Of a stretch of 64,000 nucleotides of DNA, positions 27,914-37,405 are shown in pieces. Made by a program: the position numbers and the translations under genes. The DNA comes from PALSA-1004 sp963829085 (GTDB lineage: Bacteria; Pseudomonadota; Gammaproteobacteria; Burkholderiales; SG8-41). Within the stretch, counting starts at the first letter, position 1. Each line of letters begins with the position of its first letter. Under the pieces are notes generated by a model that ran no database searches, was not told where the DNA came from, and saw nothing but the letters and a program-made list of their open reading frames with translations. The stretch spans positions 248,001 to 312,000 of the forward strand of contig CAWHHJ010000004.1 of the NCBI GenBank assembly GCA_963829085.1, in the 5' to 3' direction.

Positions 27914-29233
27914 TCAATGCAGTTTCACCCTCGGTTCCGTGCGCCGCGTAATCAGTCTCGCCAATGTTCCAAAAAAGACGCGTGCAAAGCCGTGCAGTGC
28001 GAGCAGATGCATCTTGTAAAGTGAGACGTACATGAACCGCGCGAAATAGCCTTCGACGAATATGGCGCCGCCGATCAACTTACCCATCAGACTGCCGACG
28101 GTGCTGTATTCGCCGAGCGAAACGAGCGAGCCGAAGTCGCGATATGTCCACGGCAGCGGCGCCTTGCCCTCAAGGCGTCTCTTCATGGTGCCCACGAGAT
28201 GAGACGCCTGTTGGTGCGCCGACTGCGCGCGCGGCGGCACCGGATTAGGATGCCCGGGCCATGGACAGTCTGCGCAGTCGCCGAACGCAAAAATGTCCGC
28301 GTCCACTGTCGTCTCCAGGGTTTGCTTGACCTTGATCTGGTTAAGCCGGTTGGTTTCGAGACCGTCGAGATCTTTCAGAAAATCGGGCGCCTTGATGCCC
28401 GCTGCCCACACCACGAGCTCCGCGGGAACGAGCTTGCCGCTTGCCGTGCGCACGCCGTCGCGCGTGACCTCGGTTACGCGTTCGCTCGTGAGTACCTGAA
28501 CATTGAGCGCCCGCAACAGCCTGGTCGTCTCCTTGGACAAACGCTCGGGTAGAACCGGCAGGATACGGGGCGATGCTTCGATGATCGTGAATCGTAAATC
28601 ACGCTCGGGATTGATGCGGTCAAGTCCGTATGCGAGAAGGTCACGCGTCGTTTTATGCAGCTCGGCGGCAAGCTCAACGCCCGTGGCGCCGGCGCCGATG
28701 ATGGCGACCTGAAGCTGGTCCGGTCGCAGCGGCTCGTTCTGGGCATTCGCGCGCAGGCACGCGTTGAGCAGACGCTGGTGAAAGCGGTCTGCATCCTTCT
28801 GCGTATCGAGCGAAAGCGCGTAATCACGCGCGCCGGGCGTGCCGAAATCATTGGTGCGGCTGCCAACTGCGATGAGAAGCGTATCGTAATGCACCGTGCG
28901 GCGCGGCAGCACTTCGCTGCCTGATTCATCCCGCCATGGCGCGACGCTGATCTCGCGGCGCGCTCTCGAAAGACCATCCATTTCGCCGAGCTGAAACAGG
29001 AAGTGATGCCAGCGCGCCTGCGCGAGGTAATCAAGCTGATGCTGATCGGGGTCCATGCTGCCTGCGGCCACTTCGTGCAAGAGCGGTTTCCACAGGTGCG
29101 TGCGCTGTCGCTCGACGAGCGTCACCGCTACGGAACGGCCGCTGTGCATTGAATCGCCAAGGCGTGTGGCGAGCTCGAGACCTCCGGCGCCGCCGCCAAC
29201 GATTACGATGTGGTGGATATTGGTAACGGACAT
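27914..29233 (-). CDS. ndh: Type II NADH dehydrogenase (NDH-2), NAD(P)/FAD-dependent oxidoreductase
   Basis: 439 residues from the ATG at 29233. The FAD-binding Rossmann motif VIVGGGAGGLELATRLG starts near residue 9; the second, NADH-binding one is AIIGAGATGVELAAELHK; ADIFAFGDCADCPWPG closes the FAD site. The hydrophobic/amphipathic C-terminal region (GAIFVEGYFARFMYVSLYKMHLLALHG) would attach it to the membrane. It feeds electrons from NADH to quinone without proton pumping. Upstream of the ATG the frame is open a further 15 codons, without a good start. Confidence 0.92.
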   Translation of the reverse strand: MSVTNIHHIVIVGGGAGGLELATRLGDSMHSGRSVAVTLVERQRTHLWKPLLHEVAAGSMDPDQHQLDYLAQARWHHFLFQLGEMDGLSRARREISVAPWRDESGSEVLPRRTVHYDTLLIAVGSRTNDFGTPGARDYALSLDTQKDADRFHQRLLNACLRANAQNEPLRPDQLQVAIIGAGATGVELAAELHKTTRDLLAYGLDRINPERDLRFTIIEASPRILPVLPERLSKETTRLLRALNVQVLTSERVTEVTRDGVRTASGKLVPAELVVWAAGIKAPDFLKDLDGLETNRLNQIKVKQTLETTVDADIFAFGDCADCPWPGHPNPVPPRAQSAHQQASHLVGTMKRRLEGKAPLPWTYRDFGSLVSLGEYSTVGSLMGKLIGGAIFVEGYFARFMYVSLYKMHLLALHGFARVFFGTLARLITRRTEPRVKLH

Positions 29234-29342
29234 CGGCGTGAACTTAGCATGCAGTCTGGAGTTCCATGAACGGGCCATTCGCTTTCATTTGCGTCGTCAC
29301 GAGGACGCAGCACGTCGGCGGTTGTGTTCCTGAAACATTGGG

Positions 29343-30725
29343 CTACATGCGAACTTCGCTTGCGGCGGTTTGCTGCAGCAGCCGCAGCATCGCGGCGGCC
29401 TTGTCGAATGTTTCCTGATACTCGTCCTCGAGTTGAGAATCAGCGACGATGCCGCCGCCGGCCCAGAACCGGACTTCGCCACCTGAGTAAACCAGCGTGC
29501 GGATCGCTATGTTGAGGTCCATGTTACCGTCGCTGCCGATGTAACCGAGGGCGCCGCAATAGACATTGCGCCGCTGCGGCTCGAGCTCCTCAATAATCTG
29601 CATGGCGCGAAGCTTAGGAGCGCCCGTGATAGACCCGCCGGGAAAACAGCCGCGCAATAAATCGAGCGCGTCGCGGCCCTGACGCAGTGTGCCCGTGACA
29701 GTGCTCACAAGATGATGCACAGTCGCAAAACTCTCAATCTCAAACAGCCGCGGCACTCTGACCGAACCCGGCTCGCAGTTTTTCGATAAGTCGTTCCTCA
29801 ACAAATCGACGATCATTACATTTTCTGCGCGGTCCTTGCTGCTCGCGTGCAACGCCGCTGCCAGCTCGGCATCAACGCGCGGATGGCCGGCGCGCGGCCG
29901 CGTGCCTTTGATTGGTTTCGTCTCGACATTGCCGCGAACCAATTTGAGAAATCGCTCCGGCGACGCAGACAGTATCTGCGCCTGCGGCGTATTGAAATAC
30001 GCGGCATACGGCGCGGGATTGCTGACGCGCAACGCCTGATACGCAAGCCACGGATCGCCGGCAGCAGGCGCTGAAAAGCGCTGCGCCAGATTGATCTGGT
30101 AACAGTCTCCGGCGTTTATGTAATCGATTACGCGGCTAAACGCGTATGCGTACGCTTCACGCGACAAATTCGAGGTCAGCGGCTTCGTGATGCAAAACGG
30201 GACGCGCGCCCGTTCCGGCGGCGGTGCCGTGAAACGCGCCTCTAGTTCGTGCCATCGTTCATGTGTCTCGACGCGCCGCCCCGGACTGACCAGCCAGCTG
30301 CGCTTATCAAGATGGTCGACGACGAGCGCCCAGTCATAAATCCCGACCGCCATCTCCGGCATCTTGTCCGCGTCGACAGCACGCGCCGGCAGTTTCTCGA
30401 AACGGCGCGCGAGATCATATGCGTAGTAGCCAAGCGCACCGCCCGTAAAGGGCAGATCGCAGGCCGTGCCGCGGTCGAGATCGAGATGCTGACGTACCAG
30501 CGCCAGCGGATCCGCACGCGACAGCTCGATGGCATCGCTGCGAATCTCGGTGAGATTCCCGCGCGTAACGAGTGTCGTATGCGGTTCGGCCGAAATGATG
30601 TCGTAGCGCGACTGGGTGAGATGATGACTCCCGCTGTCGAGAAACACTGCCCATGGCAGATCGACGACAGTCTCGAAAAGAATGGCGCTGTCAGCTCGAT
30701 ATGGGATTTCGGTTCGAAGCGGCAT
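29343..30725 (-). CDS. pabB: Aminodeoxychorismate synthase component I
   Basis: 460 residues of the chorismate-utilising enzyme fold. Key segments are KPIKGTRPRAGHP (the Lys of PIKGT forms the PabB-type covalent intermediate), DRAENVMIVDLLRNDLSKN, CFPGGSITGAPK and FWAGGGIVADS. PabB adds ammonia from PabA to chorismate for p-aminobenzoate and folate synthesis. The PIKGT motif favours PabB over TrpE, which usually has PIAGT. It is not fused to a PabC lyase domain and pabA is not nearby. Confidence 0.92.
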   Translation of the reverse strand: MPLRTEIPYRADSAILFETVVDLPWAVFLDSGSHHLTQSRYDIISAEPHTTLVTRGNLTEIRSDAIELSRADPLALVRQHLDLDRGTACDLPFTGGALGYYAYDLARRFEKLPARAVDADKMPEMAVGIYDWALVVDHLDKRSWLVSPGRRVETHERWHELEARFTAPPPERARVPFCITKPLTSNLSREAYAYAFSRVIDYINAGDCYQINLAQRFSAPAAGDPWLAYQALRVSNPAPYAAYFNTPQAQILSASPERFLKLVRGNVETKPIKGTRPRAGHPRVDAELAAALHASSKDRAENVMIVDLLRNDLSKNCEPGSVRVPRLFEIESFATVHHLVSTVTGTLRQGRDALDLLRGCFPGGSITGAPKLRAMQIIEELEPQRRNVYCGALGYIGSDGNMDLNIAIRTLVYSGGEVRFWAGGGIVADSQLEDEYQETFDKAAAMLRLLQQTAASEVRM

Positions 30726-30811
30726 TTAAGCGCCCATTGTGCCTTATGCGAAGCTATTCTCGCCCGACGAATATGATATCGGCACGATGCTCGTCACATT
30801 CAAGGGCACTT

Positions 30812-31399
30812 CTAAAACGAAGAGCCTGGCTGCGCTAGAAACTCTTCTTCTACAGCACTCGATGCACGTTCGAGCAACGCATTACGATGCGGAAACCGGC
30901 CGAAGCGCGCGATAATGTCGTAGTGCCTGCGGCTTGATACGACAAGATCGGCGTACGCCGCATCTGCGGCGATACTACCGAAAAGATCGAGTGCGCGCTG
31001 CTGCATCGACAAGTCTTCCGCATGCTGGAACGGCAAATAGGCAAACTGACGTTCAACCGGCAACAGCGTTTGATCCCAGCCGCGCTCGACCATGCGCTGA
31101 GCCGCCTTGAGCGCCTGCGCATCGCTTGCAAACGCACGGCCCGTGCCACGAAACATGTTGCGCGGGAACTGGTCGAGCACGATGATCAGCGCCAGCAGTG
31201 AATATCGCGACGCATCCCATGCTATGAGATCGCCGGAGGTCGCGGCTTCATACAGATCGAGGAAGCGCTCGCGAATTTCCTGATCGAATGCGTCCGATTT
31301 CCTGAACCACGGTTTACGTCGCGTGCCGTATTGCGGTGAGCCGCGAGCGCCGAACCAGAAATCAAGCACATCCTGTGACGTCAACTCGAGCGTTGCCAA
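30812..31399 (-). CDS. DUF924 family protein
   Basis: 195 residues, typical DUF924: it opens TSQDVLDFWFG with the Trp/Phe-rich WFRKSDAFDQEIRERFLDLYEAA, and the core LALIIVLDQFPRNMFRGTGRAFASD with LPFQHAEDL. The fold resembles TPR-like helical bundles; function is unknown. It lies just downstream of frmA on the same strand (24 bases). Confidence 0.85.
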   Translation of the reverse strand: MATLELTSQDVLDFWFGARGSPQYGTRRKPWFRKSDAFDQEIRERFLDLYEAATSGDLIAWDASRYSLLALIIVLDQFPRNMFRGTGRAFASDAQALKAAQRMVERGWDQTLLPVERQFAYLPFQHAEDLSMQQRALDLFGSIAADAAYADLVVSSRRHYDIIARFGRFPHRNALLERASSAVEEEFLAQPGSSF

Positions 31400-31423
31400 T
31401 CGGTCGTCTCATATCAAGCGCGA

Positions 31424-32533
31424 TCAGAATACGACCACACTGCGGATTGATTTGCCGGCATGCATCAAGTCGAAACCTTCATTAATGTCGGGAAGCTTGA
31501 GCTTATGGGTGATTAGATCGTCAATGTTGATCTTGCCGTCCATGTACCAATCGACGATCTTCGGCACATCGCGCCGGCCTTTGGCGCCGCCGAACGCCGT
31601 GCCCTTCCACACTCTGCCGGTCACAAGCTGAAAAGGCCGCGTCTTGATTTCCTGTCCTGCGCCCGCCACGCCGATGATCACCGAGACGCCCCATCCTTTG
31701 TGACAGCATTCAAGCGCCTGCCGCATCACATCGACGTTGCCGATGCATTCGAACGTGTAATCGGCGCCGCCCTTCGTAAGGTTGACGAGATACGGCACCA
31801 GATCGCCTTCGACTTCTTTCGGATTGACGAAATGTGTCATGCCAAACTTGTCGGCGAGCGCCTTGCGCCCTGCATTCAGGTCGACGCCCACGATCATATT
31901 GGCGCCGGCTATACGGGCACCCTGTATTACGTTCAGGCCGATGCCGCCAAGTCCGAATACGACGACGTTCGCGCCGGGTTCGACTTGCGCGGTGTTGATC
32001 ACGGCACCAATGCCGGTCGTCACACCGCAGCCGATGTAGCAGACTTTGTCGAACGGTGCGTCTTCGCGGATTTTGGCAAGCGCGATCTCAGGCACCACTG
32101 TGTAGTTTGAGAAGGTAGACGTGCCCATATAATGAAACAGCTTCTTGCCGCCCATTGAAAACCGGCTGCTGCCATCGGGCATGACGCCCTGTCCTTGCGT
32201 GACGCGGATGGCCTGACAGAGATTCGTTTTACCGCTCAAACAGTATTCGCATTGCCGGCATTCCGGCGTGTACAACGGAATCACATGGTCGCCTTTTTTG
32301 AGGCTCGTTACGTCAGCCCCGATATCGACGACGATGCCCGCGCCTTCATGACCGAGGATGGCGGGAAACAGTCCTTCGGGATCGGCGCCGGAGCGCGTGA
32401 ACTCATCGGTATGGCAGATACCGGTGGCCTTGATCTCGACGAGTACTTCGCCTTGCTTGGGGCCGGCGAGATCGACTGTTTCTACGACGAGCGGCGCACC
32501 AGCCTTGTGCGCAACGGCAGCACGGACTTGCAT
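31424..32533 (-). CDS. frmA: S-(hydroxymethyl)glutathione dehydrogenase / class III alcohol dehydrogenase
   Basis: 369-residue zinc-dependent MDR enzyme. The catalytic zinc Cys is in ATGICHTDEFTRSG and the zinc His in ILGHEGAG; structural zinc Cys are in TPECRQCEYCLSGKTNLC; the NAD motif is VFGLGGIGLNVIQGARIAGA. It oxidises the glutathione-formaldehyde adduct and reduces S-nitrosoglutathione. The usual partner S-formylglutathione hydrolase is not adjacent; DUF924 follows instead. The promoter region is shared with divergent gluQ. Confidence 0.95.
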   Translation of the reverse strand: MQVRAAVAHKAGAPLVVETVDLAGPKQGEVLVEIKATGICHTDEFTRSGADPEGLFPAILGHEGAGIVVDIGADVTSLKKGDHVIPLYTPECRQCEYCLSGKTNLCQAIRVTQGQGVMPDGSSRFSMGGKKLFHYMGTSTFSNYTVVPEIALAKIREDAPFDKVCYIGCGVTTGIGAVINTAQVEPGANVVVFGLGGIGLNVIQGARIAGANMIVGVDLNAGRKALADKFGMTHFVNPKEVEGDLVPYLVNLTKGGADYTFECIGNVDVMRQALECCHKGWGVSVIIGVAGAGQEIKTRPFQLVTGRVWKGTAFGGAKGRRDVPKIVDWYMDGKINIDDLITHKLKLPDINEGFDLMHAGKSIRSVVVF

Positions 32534-32628
32534 ACAGGAATTCCTCTATAGTCGAAGGTGGAACCAGTTCGAATGCGAACTGAATTGTAGCAAGCGAATC
32601 CAGCGCAGACAGCGCGCGCAATACATAC

Positions 32629-33573
32629 ATGCATGCAGGCGTGGCGCCATCGACACAGCACAATGTAGGCGAGAGCGCCGCACGCTATCGCGGCCGCTTC
32701 GCGCCCAGCCCGACCGGCCCGCTGCATTTCGGCTCGTTGATCGCAGCGGCGGCGAGTTATCTCGAAGCAAGAAGCCGCGGCGGCACGTGGGTTATACGCA
32801 TCGAAGATCTCGACACGCCGCGCGTAGTCCCCGGCGCGGCAGACGACATCCTGCGCGCACTCGAGAAGTTCGGCATGGCGTGGGACGGCCCGATCGTTTA
32901 TCAGTCCGCGCGCAACGACGCCTACCATGCGCAGTTTCACCGGCTTCGCGCATTGAATGTGCTTTATCCGTGCGCCTGCAGCCGGCGCGAAATTGCGGAT
33001 TCCGCAGCGCACGGCATTGAAGGACCCGTTTATCCGGGCACCTGCCGCAAAACGCCTCCAACCGCACGGCCGGCACGTGCCTGGCGCATTCATACGCGAG
33101 ACGTCGAGATTTCATTTGACGATGCGATACAGGGACGTGTCGCGCAAAACCTCGCGTCGCATATCGGCGACTTCGTGCTGTTACGCGCAGACCGCATATT
33201 TGCATACCAGCTCGCGGTCGTTGTCGATGATACGGAACAGTTGATCACCGATGTGGTGCGGGGCGCCGATCTGCTGGATTCAACACCTCGTCAGATCTAT
33301 CTGCAGCGGCTTCTGAACCTGGTAACGCCGCGCTACTGTCATGTCCCCATAGCAGTCAACGCAAGCGGCGAGAAGCTCAGTAAGCAGACCGGCGCCACAG
33401 CGATTGATTGCACGCGTCCAGCTTCTGCGTTAACTGCCGCCCTGCAATTTCTGGGTCATTCTCCGCCTGCATCCCTGGATGGCGCTGGCCCGGCGGAGTT
33501 GTTGGAGTGGGCAATCGCCGCCTGGCGGACTGATCGCGTGCCGCGGCGGCGCGCAGTGATGGTCGATGCTTAG
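32629..33573 (+). CDS. gluQ: Glutamyl-Q tRNA(Asp) synthetase
   Basis: 314-residue truncated glutamyl-tRNA synthetase homologue lacking the anticodon-binding domain. The HIGH-like motif is FAPSPTGPLHFGSL and the KMSKS equivalent is GEKLSKQTG. Zinc ligands are in YPCACSRREI and YPGTCRK. It glutamylates queuosine in tRNA(Asp). The first ATG has no clear ribosome-binding site; the conserved part begins YRGRFAPSP at residue 20, so a slightly later start is possible. Confidence 0.92.
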   Translation: MHAGVAPSTQHNVGESAARYRGRFAPSPTGPLHFGSLIAAAASYLEARSRGGTWVIRIEDLDTPRVVPGAADDILRALEKFGMAWDGPIVYQSARNDAYHAQFHRLRALNVLYPCACSRREIADSAAHGIEGPVYPGTCRKTPPTARPARAWRIHTRDVEISFDDAIQGRVAQNLASHIGDFVLLRADRIFAYQLAVVVDDTEQLITDVVRGADLLDSTPRQIYLQRLLNLVTPRYCHVPIAVNASGEKLSKQTGATAIDCTRPASALTAALQFLGHSPPASLDGAGPAELLEWAIAAWRTDRVPRRRAVMVDA

Positions 33574-33690
33574 ATCAAGAGTAAGCAGAGTCAAACACCG
33601 GACAGCACCGCGGCAAGCGTAGAAGCCTTGATGCATAATTACGCCCCGCCAATCGTCTGCGCGGACGATGACCTGATTTCGTGGAGAGAT

Positions 33691-34668
33691 ATGTCGAGTC
33701 GTTTCACCATCATTACGTCGATGCTCGCGGTTGCTGCGGGTGTATCTGGAGCGGACGCACAGGAAGCAGCGTTTCCGAATAAACCGATTCGTCTCATCAT
33801 GCCGAATGCGCCGGGTAGCTCGAACGATGTGCTCAGCCGGCTGCTCGCAATCAAGCTCGGCGAAATTCTCGGCCAGCAGGTGGTGATCGACAATCGCGCC
33901 GGCGCCGGCGGCACGATCGGTGTCGAGACGGCTGCCCATGCCGTACCCGATGGCTATACGCTGGTTGCGGCGTCCAGCGCGACCCACTCAATCGCGCCGC
34001 ACGTTTACTCGAAGCTCAACTACGACGTCAATCGCGACTTCACGCCGATCTCGTTATTCGTCATCACGCAGAATCTGCTCGCCGTGCATCCGTCTATACC
34101 GGCAAAAACGGTCAGAGAATTCATCGACTATGCGAAGTCAAGGCCAGGCACACTCAATATGGCGTCGGCCGGCGCAGGCTCGACGAGTCATCTGGCAGGC
34201 GTCATGTTCACGACGCTCGCCAACATTCAATCGGTGCACGTTCCATATAAGGGCGGGGGACCTTCAGTCGCCGCTGTCGTCGCTGGTGAAGCGCAATGGG
34301 TGTTCACGCCGATCGCGGGTCCGCTGCCTCATGTGCGATCCGGACGCTTGCGCGCGCTCGCCGTCGGTGGCGTGCAGCGTTCGCCCGTAGCGCCGGAGAT
34401 ACCGACGGTCGCCGAGTCGGGCGTTCCCGGATACAACTCGAGCGGCTGGAACGGCATCATGGGTCCGCGTGGTTTACCGAAGCCGATCGTGGCGAAGCTG
34501 CACGACGCGATCGCAAAGGCGCTCGCATCGCCCGATGTCAAGGAGTCGTTCGCTGCGCAGGGCGCGGAACCGTTCAGCGATACACCCGAGCAATTCGCAC
34601 AGCACGTGCGCAATGAATACGTGCGCTTCGGCAAAGCGGTCAAAGACGCTGGCCTCAAGGTCGAATAA
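33691..34668 (+). CDS. Bug/TctC family tripartite tricarboxylate transporter substrate-binding protein
   Basis: 325 residues from the ATG at 33691, which has GGAGAG upstream; the frame is open 21 codons earlier. The signal peptide ends near SGADA-QEA. Family motifs are FPNKPIRLIMPNAPGSSND, IDNRAGAGGTIGVETAA, VPYKGGGPSVAAV and IPTVAESGVPGYN. It is the first gene of a four-gene operon with a Gfo/Idh/MocA dehydrogenase, a creatininase-like enzyme and a cupin, and so probably binds the compound they degrade. No TctA/TctB permease is nearby, as is common for Bug proteins. Confidence 0.92.
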   Translation: MSSRFTIITSMLAVAAGVSGADAQEAAFPNKPIRLIMPNAPGSSNDVLSRLLAIKLGEILGQQVVIDNRAGAGGTIGVETAAHAVPDGYTLVAASSATHSIAPHVYSKLNYDVNRDFTPISLFVITQNLLAVHPSIPAKTVREFIDYAKSRPGTLNMASAGAGSTSHLAGVMFTTLANIQSVHVPYKGGGPSVAAVVAGEAQWVFTPIAGPLPHVRSGRLRALAVGGVQRSPVAPEIPTVAESGVPGYNSSGWNGIMGPRGLPKPIVAKLHDAIAKALASPDVKESFAAQGAEPFSDTPEQFAQHVRNEYVRFGKAVKDAGLKVE

Positions 34669-34701
34669 AATACCGCTGCAATTACCAAGGAAAAAATAGC
34701 A

Positions 34702-35775
34702 ATGAGTAGTTATCCAGTTAACGTCGGCATCGTCGGTCTTGGCCGCTGGGCAAAAGTCCTCACGCGCGCAGCGGTCAAGTCCGACAAGCTCAAGATCGTC
34801 GCCGGCTATAGCCGTTCGCAGGAAAAACGCAGTGCGTTCGCACAGGAGACCGGTGTCGGTGCAGCGCCCGATATGCAGACGCTGCTCGCCAATCCCGCTA
34901 TCAAGGGTGTGATTCTTACCGTTCCGAATGAGCAACATCTGCCGCTCGCGGAACAGGTCGCGAGCGCCGGCAAGCATGTGTATACCGAAAAGCCGATTGC
35001 GAACACGCTGTCGGACGGACTGAAGATTGCAGCGCTCGAAGACAAGTACGGCGTCAGCGTGACAGTCGGCCACAGCGCGCGGCTGATGGCGGGCATACGC
35101 ATCATCAAGGAAAAAATCGATGCGGGCGAACTGGGCCGCGTCGCTTTCATGGAAGCTAACTTTTCGAATGAGCGTGCGCTGGAACTCACGCCGCAGACCT
35201 GGCGCTGGTTCAAGGACCGTGCGCCGGGCGGTCCGCTTTCGCAGCTTGCCATTCATCAGTTCGATGTCCTGCACTATCTTGGCGGCGAGATCAGCGAAGT
35301 TACCTCGATGGCGTCAAAGTTATCGCCCGTCGGCGCGGAGGTCGACGACCAGTCGATGACGCTGATGAAGTTTGCGGACGGCAAGATCGGTTACGTCGGC
35401 TCGTGCTGGACGTCACCGGGTGTTTTCGCGGTGCGCGTGTTCGGCTCGAAAGGGCTTATGCATTACGAGATCGACTTCGGCACGTGGGATACTCCGGACA
35501 AGCTGCATACGACCTCGACGTTGTACATTCAGCGCGGCAAAGACGGTTATGCAAAGCGCGAGGAAATAAAGCTGCCGCCGAGCGATATGTTCCGCGCCGA
35601 GCTCGACATGTTCGCGGAAAGCTGTGTCACTGGCAAAGTGCGTGAGCTGAGCGCGCACAACGGTAATGTCGCGGTCGCTGTGGTTTACGCAGCGCTGCGG
35701 TCGATCGAAAACAAGGGCGAGGCGGTGAAAATCGCCGATATCATCAACGAGACGCGAGCCAGGCTTCAAGCGTAA
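34702..35775 (+). CDS. Gfo/Idh/MocA family NAD(P)-dependent oxidoreductase
   Basis: 357 residues. The Rossmann start is VNVGIVGLGRWAKVLTRAAV, the family motif EKPIANTLSDG contains the catalytic-type Lys, and the substrate domain has GPLSQLAIHQFDVLHYLGGE. Members oxidise sugars, inositols or related hydroxy compounds. It sits 33 bases after the Bug gene and 14 before the creatininase-like gene, so it is co-transcribed. The substrate is unknown; an acidic sugar derivative is one guess. Confidence 0.9.
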   Translation: MSSYPVNVGIVGLGRWAKVLTRAAVKSDKLKIVAGYSRSQEKRSAFAQETGVGAAPDMQTLLANPAIKGVILTVPNEQHLPLAEQVASAGKHVYTEKPIANTLSDGLKIAALEDKYGVSVTVGHSARLMAGIRIIKEKIDAGELGRVAFMEANFSNERALELTPQTWRWFKDRAPGGPLSQLAIHQFDVLHYLGGEISEVTSMASKLSPVGAEVDDQSMTLMKFADGKIGYVGSCWTSPGVFAVRVFGSKGLMHYEIDFGTWDTPDKLHTTSTLYIQRGKDGYAKREEIKLPPSDMFRAELDMFAESCVTGKVRELSAHNGNVAVAVVYAALRSIENKGEAVKIADIINETRARLQA

Positions 35776-35789
35776 AAAGGAGCGAGCGT

Positions 35790-36594
35790 ATGCTTCCCAG
35801 TCGTCATTTCATCGAGCTCACGCAGCCCGAGATCGCACAGCAGCTCAAGAAAAATCCAGTCGTGATTTTTCCTGCGGGCAGTGTTGAGCAGCATGGTCCG
35901 CATCTGCCAACGGGCACTGACATCTACGCAAGCCAGGTGATCGGCCATGCAGTCGCCGAGCGCATGGATGGACTGCTGCTACCGGCAACCCCGTTCGGGG
36001 TAACGCCGATGCACATGCCATTCGAAGGAACCATCACGCTGTCGACTGATACTTATCAACGCGTCGTCGTCGAGACCTGCGCATCGACGGCACAGCATGG
36101 CGCAAAGTACCTATTGATCATCAACTGGCATGAAGGCAACATTCCGTCACTCGCGATTGCGTCGGAGGCGCTGCATCGTGAGCACGCGCATGACAGTGCT
36201 CACCGTCCAGGCGTGCTATGTGGCCGCCGAACTGTACGGTCATGACTGCGGCGGCCTGACACACGGTGGCGAGATCGAGGCGCTCGCTGTGATGGCTTAC
36301 CGGCCGGATCTGGTGCATCTCGATCGCATCGACTATTCATCCGATCAATCGCATGGCCGCAAATGGGACAAGCTTCGCCGCACGCGCAGCTATCAGCCCG
36401 TGCTGACTGACATCCGCACAATTGCGGCGACCGGCTGGTATGGCGCCCCCGAACATGCCAACCCGGCCAAGGGAATCAAGATGCTGAACGATGTGGCCGA
36501 TGCGATCGCGCGCGAGGCGACCGATATCTTTCACATGCTCGATGAAGCACAGGGCGGAACGGCCGAGATCAAGCACCTCAAGGTTGCGAGCTGA
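35790..36594 (+). CDS. Creatininase family amidohydrolase (frameshifted)
   Basis: Metal-dependent amidohydrolase of the creatininase/MftE type. The metal-binding segments FPAGSVEQHGPHLPTGTDIYAS and INWHEGNIPSL are in the first frame; the second frame carries TVQACYVAAELYGHDCGGLTHGGEIEALAVMAYRP, including the conserved HGGEIET-like site. Removing one base near 36184-36190 joins REHGMTVLTVQ into a normal protein of about 268 residues. It lies between the dehydrogenase and cupin genes in one operon. Family reactions include creatinine ring opening and peptide or lactam hydrolysis; the one here is unknown. Confidence 0.87.
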
Positions 36595-36596
36595 TC

Positions 36597-36980
36597 ATGG
36601 CGCGCGTGCTCACACAAGCAGAAGCTAAACAACTCGGCCTCGCCGGGCGCAAGTCGCTCGAGATCGTATCCGCCGAGAAAGGCGCACTGGCAGTAACGCT
36701 GCGTTTAGTTGAAATTCCGGTGCCGGTTCCGGCCGAGGCGCCGCGCGGTCCGCATTTTCATAAAGGCTTCGAAGAATGCATCTACGTTCTGGCCGGCGAA
36801 GGCTGTACGGAATCGGATAGCGGCAGGCACCCGCTCAAAAGCGGCGATACGATCCTCATTCCGTCCGGGGAAAAGCACGTCACGCGCAATACCGGAACGG
36901 TGCCGTTACAGCTTCTATGCTTCTTCCCGGTCGCCGATATCTCGAAGCGCACGGAGGAAGCGGTGGCCGCCGGTAGTTGA
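36597..36980 (+). CDS. Cupin-domain protein
   Basis: 127-residue single-domain cupin. Metal-ligand motif 1 is GPHFHKGFEECIYVLAGEG and motif 2 is LIPSGEKHVTRNTG. It begins 2 bases after the creatininase-like stop and is the last gene of that operon. Such small cupins act as isomerases, dioxygenases or lyases on sugar acids or amides. The context suggests a step in the same unknown catabolic route. Confidence 0.87.
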   Translation: MARVLTQAEAKQLGLAGRKSLEIVSAEKGALAVTLRLVEIPVPVPAEAPRGPHFHKGFEECIYVLAGEGCTESDSGRHPLKSGDTILIPSGEKHVTRNTGTVPLQLLCFFPVADISKRTEEAVAAGS

Positions 36981-37199
36981 TCGACAGGCTCAAGCGTCGC
37001 GGCAGACCGCAACTTATGCGTCGTTGAGTCCGCCGCTTGCCGGCCACGCATGCAAACGGCATGCGAATAAGGGCGCCACTACGTTTTACGGTGTATATTG
37101 ACCCTCGGCTGGGGCGGTAATTCGTTTGCTTGCACGCGTGCACACTCCCGTCTCGCTCTCCCACGAAGCGGTCATCGTGGTTAACGCAAGGAGATCACG

Positions 37200-37373
37200 A
37201 TGCAGGCAAACACTATAGCGGTCGCAAGCAGAGGCGCCAAATGGGACATCTCCCGTCTCGGCCGCCTGGTCGTATTTATTTTCAGCGCCGGCTTCCTGTG
37301 CCCGAATGTGTGGATCGAAGGCATGGACCTCATGACCTTGCACGACAAAAACGACGCGAATATCGAGCGCTAA
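37200..37373 (+). CDS. Small membrane protein of 57 residues
   Basis: An ATG at 37200 follows a strong AAGGAGAT site by 5 bases and opens a 57-codon frame ending TAA at 37371-37373. The protein has a short polar N-terminus, one hydrophobic helix (LGRLVVFIFSAGFLCPNVWI, residues 20-39) and a charged tail HDKNDANIER. It is not recognised as a known family. The good ribosome-binding site and membrane helix argue that it is real. It lies convergent to the outer-membrane-type gene, about 220 bases after the cupin gene. Confidence 0.6.
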   Translation: MQANTIAVASRGAKWDISRLGRLVVFIFSAGFLCPNVWIEGMDLMTLHDKNDANIER

Positions 37374-37405
37374 GCGCATCGCGAGTAATTGTCGAGCCGG
37401 CATTC

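Noticed and set aside
37131..37142. Perfect palindrome TGCACGCGTGCA before the small membrane protein gene
   Set aside because: A 12-base GC-rich palindrome with no second copy seen and no regulator nearby is too weak to call an operator.
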